Positions 1 through 10,858 of a stretch of DNA of 64,000 nt are shown here, in pieces. Below the pieces are notes generated by a model, which saw only the letters and a list, made by a program, of their open reading frames with translations, ran no database searches and had not been told where the DNA came from. Both the position numbers and the translations under genes were made by a program. Location of the stretch: the NCBI RefSeq assembly GCF_015706575.1, contig NW_024037064.1, positions 10,083,606 to 10,147,605 on the forward strand, in the 5' to 3' direction. Origin of the DNA: Patiria miniata. Taxonomy: Eukaryota; Echinodermata; Asteroidea; Valvatida; Asterinidae. How positions within the stretch are numbered: position 1 is the stretch's first letter; every line of letters starts with the position of its first letter.

Positions 1-27
1 TTTAATTGGCGAAACAGTTGTGTACAG

Positions 28-3000
28 TACTTGTTCAACTGTTAATATTTTGGCAATCGTATGCACAGACCCGATCTATGTCATCATGGAACACGTGGTG
101 AATGGGAACCTGAAGGAGATTCTGACTGATAGCCGATCCGAACACGTGTATGACAACCTACGAGGGGCTGTGTGCGCATCCCTCACACCCAAGACTCTGC
201 TAAGTCTGGCCAGGGGCGTGGCCGAAGGCATGGCTTACTTGGCTTCACAAGGGGTGAGTCTATTGCGTCCCAACTATAGCAATGGTGCAAACTATAGTTG
301 GGACAGTTTATACTATAGCATGCATAGTCGGAACAGTCTGTACTATAGTTGGGACTAGTTTATAGTATTAACCCTCCTATGGTAACATGCATTGTCTGCC
401 TGCTTATTACTTGGGTCAATATTGGTCAAGACCCCCATTGGTTTGTACACAGTAGGCCAGGAGGTGAGGAAGACAATTTTGACCATTGGTGACCTCTTAA
501 GCAAAGGGAGGGTTAAAGAATCACATGGAAATCTAGTTGATGCCTATACCGGGTCAACAGACGAGTTTATATGAGGAATTGATCTTGATTTCTATCTGAC
601 CGACTGACTGCTGATTGACTGACAGACTGACCGATTGCCTGACAGACTGACAGTCACTCGGAGCCGGGCAGTGCTATCATGTAGGATGACCCCTTAACGC
701 AAATGAATGGGATAAATCAACCCATTGAGTAGACGCGTGTTTGAAGAGACTTCCGGTTAAATGGCCATTCTGAATCAATTCAAAAGAATTTTGTGCAAGC
801 TTTTGGGTGAGCTACATGTACATGTTTAACAGGTTTACTTTGTTTTGTTTGAATCACATTAGTGTCTTCATAAAGACCTTGCCGCCCGCAACGTTCTCGT
901 TAGCGAGGATATGGTGGGCAAGATATCCGATTTCGGATTCTCCAGCGATGTTGCCGAAATGAGAACATACCAACGCAAAAGCACGGTAAGGTATTTGCTT
1001 ATTCGAGAATGGGCAATATATTTGATATTTTAAACCATTTGGTTTTGATTTAAGATAACAGGACAACACCGGGTTGTGGTTTTCGTGTGCATCATATGAT
1101 TTGACATTCTTGATTTTTCACTCTTGTGTATTTCTTACTTTGATTGAACATGTATGTGTTCTCCTTTTGATTTAAAAAACATTCAAATTTGTGTTATAAT
1201 TAAGGTTGTGCTGAGTATTGAAGCGTGCATATTTTATTACACAGTGGAAAAGAATCTTTTGTTTAAACTTTTATTGTTGATGTGTATTTGATATTACAGG
1301 CAACATCAAAATACATGACCATTTGAAAATACAAATTAATACATTAAAATTACAAAAAAAAAAAAAAACCAAAGGAAATGGGCAAGGACAAAATAAAAAG
1401 GCAATGATAATGGATAAACTAACATAAAAAGCAATAATAACTGTAGCATATGCAGGCCTGCAGCATTACCTAAGAAGCTAAAAAAAAAAGTTTATCGAAA
1501 GGCTCTCCAACTACAAGTACAAAACACATAATCAATAGCAGCAACGACACTACATGTATTTCAACACAAAATAATAATCAGGGTTTATTTTCAAAGTAAT
1601 AATACGTCATGTAATTGAGATTTGTGTTCTAAATGCTTTTGGTCAAATGTTCTTCAACGTGCATTCTATCTGGACGTTTGTAATGCAATTTTATATGTCT
1701 TTGTTTCTTTTGATGCTCAGGGATTTTCCCCTCTGCGATGGATGGCGTTGGAGTCTGTTCTTGATGACGTGTACACAACAGAGAGTGACGTGTGGTCTTT
1801 TGGGGTTCTGCTGTGGGAAATAGTTACTCTCGGTATGGCCAGTGATCTCCATGTTTAAAACTCTGGAAAGGTCATGGACCATTGCGCGTTGTACACACAT
1901 TTGAAGCTAGGCACTGGTTCCGAACCTTTCAATTCGAATATGGCACGGGAAACAGTTGGCCTTACAGCACTCCCATTGTTAGGCTAATATGAAGATGATT
2001 CTAGGCATGTTATCAATCCACATTTGTATCAGCAGGTTTTAATGATCTTAAAGTGAGCTTAAACCTTGTCTTGCAAAGAAGGTATTCAAATGAAATGATA
2101 GAAATCTTATTAATTTTTTTGATAGGTCAAGTCTCAAAGTATTTTTTTTTGCGGAGTTGGAATCGAGTCAGTCAACAGTCACAAGTCAATCACATGTCAA
2201 CCAATTTCCAGTCAACCTCACAAGTCAACCTCACAAGCTACAGAGCAATGTACATGTAGAGCATGTTTTCTGCGACATCATACCAACGGGCAAGACAGGC
2301 AACCTAGACACTTCAGCATCTTTTGCATGTTATTTTGCCCACGTTTGTCGCCACGTTAACATCAATCACATTTCAAGAGATACATGTACACATGCAGTGC
2401 AGAAGAGAACCATTTGCTGGAAGTTGGAATCACGTGACCGCAACATCCAATTTGTAAAGAAATGTAACATGGTCTACTTTGACAGTGCCTTTGTCACAGT
2501 TCATCTTTGGTTACTCGCGACCAACTTACGATTTGACTTGTGATTTGACTTGTGATTTGACTTGTGATTTGACTTGTGATTTGACTTGTGATTTGACTTG
2601 TGATTTGACTTGTGATTTGACTTGTGATTGACTTGACAATTATGATTTGACATGTGATTTGACTTGTGATCTGACCTGCACCTGTGATTTGACTTGTGAT
2701 TGACTTGTGATTGACTTGTGAATTATGATTTGACTTGTGATTTGAATTGTGATCTGACTTGTGATTTGACTTGTGATTGACTTGGGATCTGACTTGTAAT
2801 TTGACTTGTGATCTGACTTGTGATTGACTAGATTACAAGGCTGGTTTGTCAATTCCAATGTTCCTCACAGGTGGCCACCCATACCCGACCCTGAGTGCCA
2901 AGAAAGTGGTTTCCAAAGTGAAGTCAGGGTACCGGATGCCCCGTCCCGACCACTGTCGCATGCAATTGTAAGTTTCATTACATAAACATAAACCAAATTC

Positions 3001-4004
3001 TTTATGATTGAACTTTAAAGAGGTTGTTGAATGTTCCGTCATTTTTCGGGTATACGTAGCCTAAGGCGTGATGAAATAAAAACGACTATTATGTTTGTCA
3101 TGAAATGAGTGCAAAAGGTACTTTTGAGAGCTGTTTTATACATAATAAATCGTGACGTTATAAACAGGACTCCCGATGCAGCGTAGTATACACGAGTCCT
3201 GTTTATTACATTTAGGGCCTACTACATGTACGTCATGATTTACTATGTTTTTTTTTTGCTTCCCCTAACGACGACTGTTCAGGTCGAAACAGGACCTGAA
3301 AAACAGCTCTCAAAAGTACCTTTTGTACTTGCATGTATTTCATGACAGACACAATAGTCGTTTTTATTTCATCACACCTTGGGCTACATATATACCTGAA
3401 AAATGACGGAAATGTCTTGGAGCATTCTACAACCTCTTTAAAACATGCAGAAATGCTTTCTGTTATAGCAGTGATTGGTTAATGTGTCAAATCTGAATGA
3501 TTATTTGATGACGCTTAATAATGTACTATCTGTAATATATGTTAAGACTGACATAAGGGTTCGTCAAGAGCGGAACAGATCTAAGGATAAGACCCTCACA
3601 TCTAATGGCACAAAATAAATCAAAGGGGAGAACAATTAAAAACAAAACTCGAATTGCACCATTAGAATGGAATTGTGAATAGATTTCACACCTAATCCCA
3701 TTCCATGTCCATTTTGGTCCTAACATCACTGTACAATAAAGTTGGCTAAAATACTGCCTAGCGTTGGTAGGAAGTTACCATTGGTAGGAAGTTACCTTAT
3801 TGTTGGTTATTTAGGGTAAAAATTGACCAACTACTGAGAAAAATTGGTTTATTGATCAACATTGGGCAAAATAACAAATCAGTAATGCCCATTTGTTTTC
3901 TCAGGTACCAGGTGATGCGTGCTTGCTGGTCTAAGAACCCTGCAGCCCGACCAACATTTGCAACAGTCAGTGAGAAACTTGGAGGACTGTTGGACAAAGC
4001 TAAC
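28..4004 (+). CDS. Receptor-type tyrosine kinase, C-terminal half of the catalytic domain (five exons)
   Basis: Five exons splice in a consistent frame: 28-253 (start uncertain; the gene continues upstream of the window), 863-985, 1721-1832, 2871-2967 and 3905-4004. All internal junctions have AG/GT. Exon 1 carries the hinge ([16 protein letters not shown]). Exon 2 carries the catalytic loop HKDLAARN and DFG. Exon 3 has RWMALES and [12 protein letters not shown]. Exons 4-5 hold the C-lobe with GHPYP and [12 protein letters not shown]. The catalytic Asp, Asn and DFG are present; HKD replaces the usual HRD, and a tyrosine precedes QRKST in the activation loop. The family is receptor tyrosine kinases of the FGFR/Tie/Ret/Cad96Ca type, which phosphorylate protein tyrosines at the plasma membrane. 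The ectodomain, transmembrane segment and glycine loop lie outside the window, so the exact receptor cannot be named. The introns hold a minisatellite and a MITE. Confidence 0.88.
270..365. repeat. Short tandem/palindromic repeat in kinase intron
   Basis: Three to four imperfect copies of a motif around ACTATAGTTGGGACAGTTTA follow the donor of the first kinase exon. The copies alternate between direct and near-palindromic forms. Confidence 0.6.
596..654. repeat. GACT-rich simple repeat
   Basis: A degenerate run of GACTGACTG, GACAGACTGACC and similar words lies in the first visible kinase intron. Confidence 0.6.
2160..2240. repeat. AGTCAACC-type short tandem repeat
   Basis: About eight degenerate copies of an 8-11 bp AGTCAACC/CACAAGTCAA word lie in the kinase intron upstream of the larger minisatellite. 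The unit is the reverse complement of the GACTTGTGATT word seen downstream. Confidence 0.55.
2521..2830. repeat. Minisatellite, 11-12 bp unit TTGACTTGTGAT
   Basis: About 25 copies of a TTGACTTGTGAT-like unit are uniform at the left end and increasingly degenerate to the right. The array stops about 40 bp before the acceptor of the 2871-2967 kinase exon. Confidence 0.9.
3019..3436. mobile_element. MITE with long (about 120 bp) terminal inverted repeats and TTAA flanks
   Basis: The left arm begins AGAGGTTGTTGAATG, and the right arm ends with the inverse CATTCTACAACCTCT. Homology between the arms runs about 120 bp, through AAAGGTACTTTTGAGAGCTG. TTAA lies at both borders (3015-3018 and 3437-3440), matching the piggyBac-type target duplication. 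There is no coding capacity. It lies in the kinase intron. Confidence 0.85.
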
Positions 4005-4009
4005 GTGAG

Positions 4010-4920
4010 TATGCTTATCAAAAAGTCCAACGATTGTTTCAAGAGGGTACTGGTTTTGACTGAAACTGACAAATTAAAGATTGGGTCGGGTGAGGTTGAT
4101 TAGCGTCTGATTTACCAGGTTGTCATTGTTTTCGTATCAACTATTTAATAGGGTCATTCTAGTGTCTATGGTCATCACTAGTGTCAAATCACCCAATGGG
4201 TTAAACCCCATCCCCTTCAAAATTGCTCATACATGTATTTAGTATAGGGTAATTTAGGCTGAAAAAGCTGAAATTTTAAGTTTTAGCGCCATCGGACAAA
4301 CGGTTTTCGCGCGACCGCCCACCAGTGTTTGGCAATTTTGGTCAAAATGGGCGTGGCCGCTAATTTTCAAATGACCATATTTCCATAACCTGTGAGCCAA
4401 CTTTGTTGGCCGTGGTTGCTTTGGAAAGGTAACATCATAAGGAATTCAAATTTACCATTACTTTTCATGTCGGAGTAATTTGAAGGATGGTGACCTTTTG
4501 ACCTTTATTTTGAACTTGAATTTGACCTTGTGGATCAAGGGAACTTGAGACAAACTTTGATGAAAATTAAAACTTTCACACGTTTTCTACAAAATATTTA
4601 AAAATTGGGGGTATAATATTTTTTGTTTTGTTACTGGCTCGTGTCAAAGTTGGCATGTGTTGCAAAATGTGATATCCCTATACAGACATGTATTGAACAA
4701 AATCAAATGATTATTATGAGGTGGCCTGGCTTCCACTTTACCTGTCAATTGTATATTTAGACTTGGGTCGCGTGTGGCTGACCCACGTGAGGTTTCAATT
4801 CGTTGGTTTTCATTGGCTATTTACACTTCTTAAGAGTTATTTCATACCAGCAATGTGACACTGCAAGCGGCGTGTTACATTCTCAACACTGCGGGTTTGA
4901 TACTAATATAATAACGGAGA
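4010..4920. other. Non-coding stretch, kinase last intron
   Basis: AT-rich sequence with no open frame of note. It holds a GC-richer patch near 4290-4370 and purine/pyrimidine words such as GACCTTTTGACC near 4490-4520. No repeat family was recognised. Confidence 0.4.
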
Positions 4921-5374
4921 ACATATGTGACCCGCTCTGCAAAAATGAGTCTGATGTCGCATAATTTGAATTCAAGCTTTTGCCATTTTGAAATGGAAAC
5001 AGTAATAATTTGCTCAAAATTTGGATTTTTTGTTTTAGTTTTATTTTGGTTGTTTGATAGTTTTAGTTCAAATATCTTACACAGAAATGTAAATATTGTA
5101 AGAAAAAGAAAAAAATATATGAATCTTTGGTGCTTTTCTTGGTTAGTTACAGTGTATTTGTCATTTTTTAAAGCCTTTTTTCTCCATTGAGACACTTCTA
5201 GCTTTGCAAAAACTTTACAGAATGAAACAAGCACAACAATGCAACCAAATGTCCTAGAGAGGTCCGTGATATACCAAATGAAAGCTTATATCATTCCCAT
5301 TTTATTAATGTAGTTAACTCAAAATGTCAGTTTTGCCACAACAGACTCATTTTTGCAGAGCGGGTCACATATGT
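4921..5374. mobile_element. MITE with perfect 33-bp terminal inverted repeats
   Basis: The left end reads ACATATGTGACCCGCTCTGC. The right end is its exact inverse, and the match runs 33 bp up to ATGAGTCTG. The outer 8 bp ACATATGT are self-palindromic, so the true border and any TA duplication are ambiguous. No conserved protein is encoded. The superfamily is not assigned. Confidence 0.85.
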
Positions 5375-5453
5375 CAGACCTACAAGACAATATGGGATGG
5401 GTGGATGAAGTTTTAAAACCATCCATTTCTTACTCTTTCTTTTCTGAATTTAG

Positions 5454-5534
5454 GAATGCATATCATTGGAAACCTGCCAGAAGAGCGTCTACAAAATGTC
5501 GGTCACAGGTGGATCAGACTTTGAAAAGATCTAA
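5454..5534 (+). CDS. Candidate last coding exon of the tyrosine kinase gene
   Basis: A pyrimidine-rich tract ending in TTTCTGAATTTAG precedes an open stretch of 26 codons and TAA. The preceding kinase exon ends in phase 0 (LLDKAN), and this exon opens in phase 0 with ECISLETCQK and ends GGSDFEKI. A short tail after the C-lobe is normal for receptor tyrosine kinases. A MITE (4921-5374) lies in the intron just upstream. The evidence is only the splice site and phase match, so the exon is tentative; cDNA would settle it. Confidence 0.45.
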   Translation, partial: ECISLETCQKSVYKMSVTGGSDFEKI

Positions 5535-5860
5535 GCGCAGACTCTTTGGATTGAATCAATGAACAAAATCAAATTGACCTTATCATGAATCTTTACAATT
5601 TGGGACATTAGCTCCAGACAATGTCTTTTGCTGAGACGTTTGAGTACCAAATGTAAACTAGCGACATATACATTTTTATGCTTGCGTAGAGTTTAAGTCA
5701 TGACAGCGACATGACAAATAATGCTCAATGAAGTCGTTTATTAGATTATTTTAACAAGCTATGCAGTGTAACCAATTCATGAAGTAGCCCAGTTACACAT
5801 GAACATGTAAAGAAAATGTCATACAATTTGTAGTAATAACTTTTCCTGTTTTCTCATTTA

Positions 5861-6115
5861 GGCCACACAAAAAAAAGTTCTGCTTCCAGTTTCCCTACCT
5901 ACCCTATTCAGACAGCCCCTACCCTAATTTTTTATGGGAAAAATGAGGGAAAAAACACCCAAAACCATCAATTTCTACCTTTTGCCCTTGACAACACGCA
6001 GACGCCTCCATATGATCGTACACAAAAACAAATTGGCCAAAAAAAATTATTTACCTACCTACCTACTCTATTTTCAAATGCCATGTAATCGGAAGCAGAA
6101 CTATTTTTTTTGGCC
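5861..6115. mobile_element. Small MITE, GGCC termini, TTA target duplication (PIF/Harbinger-like)
   Basis: The left end GGCCACACAAAAAAAAGTTC mirrors the right end, which inverted reads GGCCAAAAAAAATAGTTC. The arms match over about 25 bp. TTA lies on both sides, as expected for a 3-bp TWA target duplication of PIF/Harbinger elements. The element at 13158-13516 has similar termini. Confidence 0.75.
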
Positions 6116-6445
6116 TTATATCAAAAATGTAGTTATTACATTGTAAGTTACCTGTATCCGAGGTAACTCGGATACCAGATTACACGATTGGCAAAAATGT
6201 AAGTGTATGTATCACAGTAAGTACGTAGTTGTAGGCATTTTTAGGATCAAATTAATCAAACTGTTTCTTCTGGGATTGAGGAACTGAAATCACAGCCGAG
6301 TCCAAGATTCTGTAGCAGGAGTCTAATTGTAAACAAAACTGAAGGCAAGATTTTGTTTCATTTACATTTTTTAAAAATAATTATCATGAACAGAATATTG
6401 TATCCATCCTCCTTGTGCCGGGATTACGGAACTATTTTATTTCTT

Positions 6446-7255
6446 TAGAAAATGATAGAGTTTCCATTAGGTAGTCCATATTTCTGCATTAAAGGGAACT
6501 TCATACATTGTATACATTGTTCATACATTGTTTATACACTCCAGTTCATGTGAAGCAATGGGATGGTATTTGGGGATTCATCAATGAAATACATGTGTAC
6601 ATAATGGAGTGTCACTACATTCCTCTTTGTAATTAGTTAGGAAGCATTAGTCTCCTTTTCAATTACTAATTGAGAAAAAAATCCCGTAAGACGTTCGTGC
6701 GTGGTTGTTTAACATGTTTAATCTAAAAATTTTGATTTCTTAATCTTAATGTTATTAGTTTATTTCAATTGTAGCTAAGTTCAAGAGCAGAGTGACTCAT
6801 TTATTTATGACACTTACAAGCAGATGTAAATTAGGCGCTTAATACATGTAGGTATACATGTATATCCATGTCAGTATGTGTTGCGTGCACCATAGACCTT
6901 ATAAATAAACCAAGCCTTAAATAGAATTAAACGAAACCACGATTTACAAGTATGCCATATTTTGTGGTACATTGTACATTGTATATCATACTTTTCAATA
7001 CTTACAATTTTTCAGGAAAGCGAGTCTGTGTTATATTTTGCAGAGAAAGCTGTTAGAGTGTAGATTTGTGTTGTTAATGTCGTAGTTACCGGTAGTTGTT
7101 TATATTTTATGTTTTTAGAAAATGATATGGTTTGCATATTTCTGCATTAAAGGGACTTTTATACGTTTATACACTCCAGTTCATGAAGCAATTGGATGTT
7201 ATTTGGGGATTCATCAATGAAATACATAATACATGTAGATAATACATTATGGCGT
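6446..7255. repeat. Pair of direct repeats about 670 bp apart
   Basis: A segment at 6446-6610 (AGAAAATGATAGAGTTTCC to the CATCAATGAAATACATG region) is repeated at 7118-7255 with small indels. Between them lies AT-rich sequence with no recognised feature. Confidence 0.7.
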
Positions 7256-7567
7256 AGAACATCGTGGTCCAGTGGTTACGTAGAACGCCATGGTCCAGTG
7301 GTTACGGTGTTTGACTCATGTACGAAGGTGCCTGGGTTCGAACCCTGCCAGGAACATGGTGTTTGTGCCCTTGGGCAAGACACTTAACTACAATTGCCCT
7401 CTCCACCCAGGAGTACAAATGGGTACCTGTGAGGGTCGAGGACCGATTGAGCGCTGATATCGGCATTGTGGTCCAATGGTCTGGTGAACGGGGTAATAAT
7501 TGTAAAGCGCTTTAAGATTGTTGATACGATGGAAAGCGCTATATAAGCACAATTATTATTATTAATT
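7252..7567 (+). mobile_element. tRNA-derived SINE with ATT tail
   Basis: The tRNA-like head has an A-box region TGGTCCAGTGGTTA and a B box GGTTCGAACC at 7335-7344. A body with the GCCCTTGGGCAAGACACTTA segment follows, then an (ATT)n end. A 26-bp piece of the head containing GTAGAAC and the A-box region is duplicated in tandem at 7254-7300. No intact tRNA fold is claimed; this is a polymerase III-type retroposon. Confidence 0.8.
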
Positions 7568-7622
7568 ATCATTGTTTATTGTGGATCTTACTCCATTCTC
7601 GTCAAGCTTGTTACTCCTTTAA

Positions 7623-7924
7623 CCCTAACCCTCCAGGGTATTTTGGCTAGAAACCCTGCCAAACGCAGCAACATGCAACACTTGTCTAAGTGACAAGCCT
7701 GCCCAGTGTAGCAAGATCCATCAGGTCAAAAGTCTCGAGGCCAAACTGCCTCAGAGTCTGTGGTCCCCCAACGCAGCAGGATACAACTCGGGCATTGTTC
7801 CATGGGACTAGCTCTCAGTGTCTCAGAAGTGGCCGGTTTCTGCACTGGTGTTGGTAGCATTTTCCATCAAAGTGCACCAAACTTTTCCACCTGATGCACT
7901 GTGCTGCGTCTGGCAGGGTTAGGG
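7623..7924. mobile_element. piggyBac-type MITE, CCCTAACCCT ends, TTAA flanks
   Basis: The element starts CCCTAACCCT and ends with the inverse AGGGTTAGGG. TTAA lies at 7619-7622 and 7925-7928. An inner match (GCCAAACGCAGCA against the inverse of TGCTGCGTCTGGC) is offset by an insertion in the left arm. Ends starting CCC with a TTAA duplication fit the piggyBac superfamily. Confidence 0.8.
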
Positions 7925-7928
7925 TTAA

Positions 7929-8634
7929 GCAATAATTGTTTTTACAGCTTTTCCTTTTTAAACACATCAATATTACTATACTTTTCAACGTTCCTATCTG
8001 TTCTCTAATGAATTTTTAAAGATTCTTTTGGCTGTATAAATGCGCTATATATAATATCAAGGAGAAAACTTATTTCCTGATATGTTTTTATTTCACATTG
8101 AAAATAGTCACTCGTCCACTTAATCATTGTTTGAGATTGTTTACTTCAAAAAAGTGAAATAGCCGGATCTTGTAAGTCATGCTTGAAACCGCATGCCTGT
8201 ATTGAATCATACATGTATCATGTTGTTTTTTAAGAGCTTAAAAATCGTATTTGTATACAAGGAACAAGTGTTGATTTTTGTTTTTGGTGCGTGTGTTCAT
8301 GGTAACAATATTAACCCTAACGTCCTGAGGGCTCTTTGGGGGTCAATGACCAAATACCACAGAATACTACATGAAGTGTGCACACTTGTATGGAAAGAAA
8401 TGCATACATGTACCACAGGTTACTACTGAGTAGTATTTTGTTCTAAGTCCAAAATGATGCAATGCTGCCATCTGTTGGTGGCTTAAAATGTGTAACTTTT
8501 GGCCAATAGCAACAGATTATTTGGCCATGTGACCTGCTCTTAGTCAATTTGCCACCATTTGTCCGCATGGTTCCGTTCTTGTGTGAACATAACAATGTAT
8601 CTCATTTAAAAGTCGCAAGGTAAACATTCTATTC
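7929..8634. other. AT-rich spacer, nothing recognised
   Basis: No long frame, repeat or conserved protein was seen. Confidence 0.3.
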
Positions 8635-8696
8635 ACAGTCTACCAACAAATAAATTATAAAGTTTTACACATAAAGTTTACTTGTTGGTAGACTGT
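8635..8696. repeat. Hairpin, 15-bp arms
   Basis: ACAGTCTACCAACAA at 8635-8649 is the exact inverse of TTGTTGGTAGACTGT at 8682-8696, with a 32-bp loop. It may be a worn fold-back element. Confidence 0.7.
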
Positions 8697-9015
8697 CTAA
8701 CTAGTGATAATAACTAGCTTACCTGGTGTATAAGCCCAGATGCTACTCCCTAGATGTTACTGGAGGTGGGGCTTGAGGTTGTTCAGTTGCCATGGTGACC
8801 AGACTGGACGTGATGGCTAACTGGCTAAGCCTCCATGAGCTGCTCAAGATGAAATTGAAATACAAAATATAATGAGCAACAACACATTAACATTTTTCTG
8901 AATTCCGTACGCTTTTGTAATTGTCAAGGCCTAAAGCGTAGTTGCGAGTAAAACTTGCGAGTACAATAAGAGACAGTTTGCAGATACACCAATTTAAGTG
9001 ACTGTCTAATAATAA

Positions 9016-9098
9016 GGGAATAAATACATGTATGTCCTTGGCTGGTTTTAAACAAGTCCGTTTAAGCCTGAGCTGAAGGCCAACCCATGTTTATTCCC
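9016..9098. repeat. Possible small fold-back element with GGGAATAA ends
   Basis: It begins GGGAATAAATACATG and ends CATGTTTATTCCC. The ends match those of the larger fold-back at 10258-10426, suggesting one family. Confidence 0.4.
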
Positions 9099-9193
9099 AT
9101 TCGTAAACACGTTTTGGGTTAAAAAGTCAATCAACAAACAAATTACAAATTTCCAACGATTTTGTTTAACAATTTTACTTCAAGTTTATTTAA

Positions 9194-9685
9194 AGCTATA
9201 GTCCATCATTTGTAATCAGTGCATTTTGTTCGTTTGAAGCAACAAAAGTGTTCAAAATCTAATGAAGGATACTGAAAGTTTTAGAAGTTTAAGCTCAGCT
9301 TCAGCTTCATATTCCGAGAAAAACAGCATTCTAGGATCTCAATTTAAAATCAAAAGTATCATGTTTCGAATTGTTCTGAATTGCAGCTTTATGCGATGTT
9401 GCGCACTGATCCACGAATTATAGCAACCGCGCGCGCCTGTGCGTCGTTCCATTACTTGTGCGCGCTGCGCCGAATACCAAAACGAACAACTAATTTAAAT
9501 TTTCCTACGGTGCTTCTTAAGAAGCACCGATGCCTTCTTTCGTTGATTTCTTCAAAATGAGAGCTTGCCAGAAAGGATAATTTCACAGGGAGTTTAGTCC
9601 CCTTACTATCTTCCAACCAGTATGTTTTTCAAGAATAATTACGCAGATTACTTTTTTGGATAGCTGCAAATGATGGACTCGGGCT
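9194..9685. mobile_element. MITE with TTAA flanks, AGTCCATCATTTG subterminal repeat
   Basis: The left end AGCTATAGTCCATCATTTG is inverted at the right end (CAAATGATGGACTCGGGCT). TTAA lies at 9190-9193 and 9686-9689. The interior has a perfect palindrome GTGCTTCTTAAGAAGCAC near 9510 and a GC-rich CGCGCGC patch near 9430-9470. No coding capacity. Confidence 0.75.
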
Positions 9686-10257
9686 TTAAACAGCCCTCTA
9701 TGGTATCTCTATCTCGTGAGTATTCACGAGATTGGCACGCGCGTAGCGCATATTGGTTAATGTGGAGCAGATGTTCACTTGCACATTGGTCATCATTTAC
9801 ACATGATGCAATACTATGCAAAGAGTAAAAAAAGATCTGAATTTGGTTTGTTTAAGTACTACAATCTTCATTTTATACTTAATTGAACCAAAAAAAACCC
9901 AGACAATAATTGTAATCATCTGATTTTAATCTTAAGTTTTATACATTTCCCATAAAAAGTTTTAAAACTTCTTCAAATGTGAACGATTGCATGTATCATT
10001 GTAACAAATGTTCAAATCGATCGTATTGACTTTCAGGAAGCTATGGCTAAGTTCCGTTTCCCTGATTTCAGCATTGATCTTTGACGTTTCCTGCCTTTTC
10101 AGGAAGTACATGTACCTCTGTTTGCATTGTGTTACTGAATTGTGGCTGCCAGTTCAACAAACTTGAAAAATTAAAAAAAGGACCATCACTGCAGTTTGCT
10201 TTTCAACGAAAAATGACACAATTTTCATAAGACAAGACATTTCTTACTCTATAGTAA

Positions 10258-10426
10258 GGGAATAACAGTGTGAGGAGCCGGTCTTCACTGCGTGATAATG
10301 ACGGGGGGGGGGGCTGACCGCTGTTAATGGACCGAGACGAAGTTGAGGTCCGTAAACAGCGGTCACCCCCACACCTGGTCATTATCACGCAGTGAAGACC
10401 GGATCCTCACACTGATTTTTATTCCC
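10258..10426. mobile_element. Fold-back element, near-complete hairpin
   Basis: The two halves are inverse copies of about 75 bp. GGGAATAACAGTGTGAGGAG pairs with TCCTCACACTGATTTTTATTCCC (in part), CGGTCTTCACTGCGTGATAA with its inverse, and GACCGCTGTTAATGGACC with GGTCCGTAAACAGCGGTC. The loop is about 15-20 bp. A poly-G run interrupts the left arm. Confidence 0.85.
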
Positions 10427-10858
10427 ATTAATAAATACCTTTTTAACAAAATAAACAGTTAAAATGCTCCAATTTTGCGACTTTCTTTCGGCGATTTTTC
10501 CAGACTTTTTTGTGTTCATGTTCATGGGCCATATTTTAGCTTACATGTAACAGCTATAACGACGTAAACTCAACAGAAACTGCTCAGTGCCATAGCGAAA
10601 CAAATTACAACAATGTTTTCATATCTTTACCTGATGGAGGAAGCTGAAATAAAATCTGAAATAAAATAAAATTTGGCCGGGGTCGACAATCGACTCTTGA
10701 TCGCATCACAAATGATGTTAGTTCAGTTCAAAATCTTTTTTTTTTCTTCACCATGTTCACTTTGCAATGACTGCCAATCATTGAGTTTATAAACAGTGGG
10801 AAAAAATGCCATCAGGATATTGCATTCTATTTGAATTTCAAACGAGGCCAAATCTTAC

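Noticed and set aside
7335-7344. Functional tRNA gene at the SINE head
   Set aside because: B box present, but no acceptor or anticodon stem pairing is apparent, and a SINE body follows.
7619-7928. Interstitial telomere (TTAACCCTAACCCT and AGGGTTAGGGTTAA)
   Set aside because: Only about two CCCTAA units on each side, in inverse orientation 300 bp apart and flanked by TTAA, so they are MITE ends.
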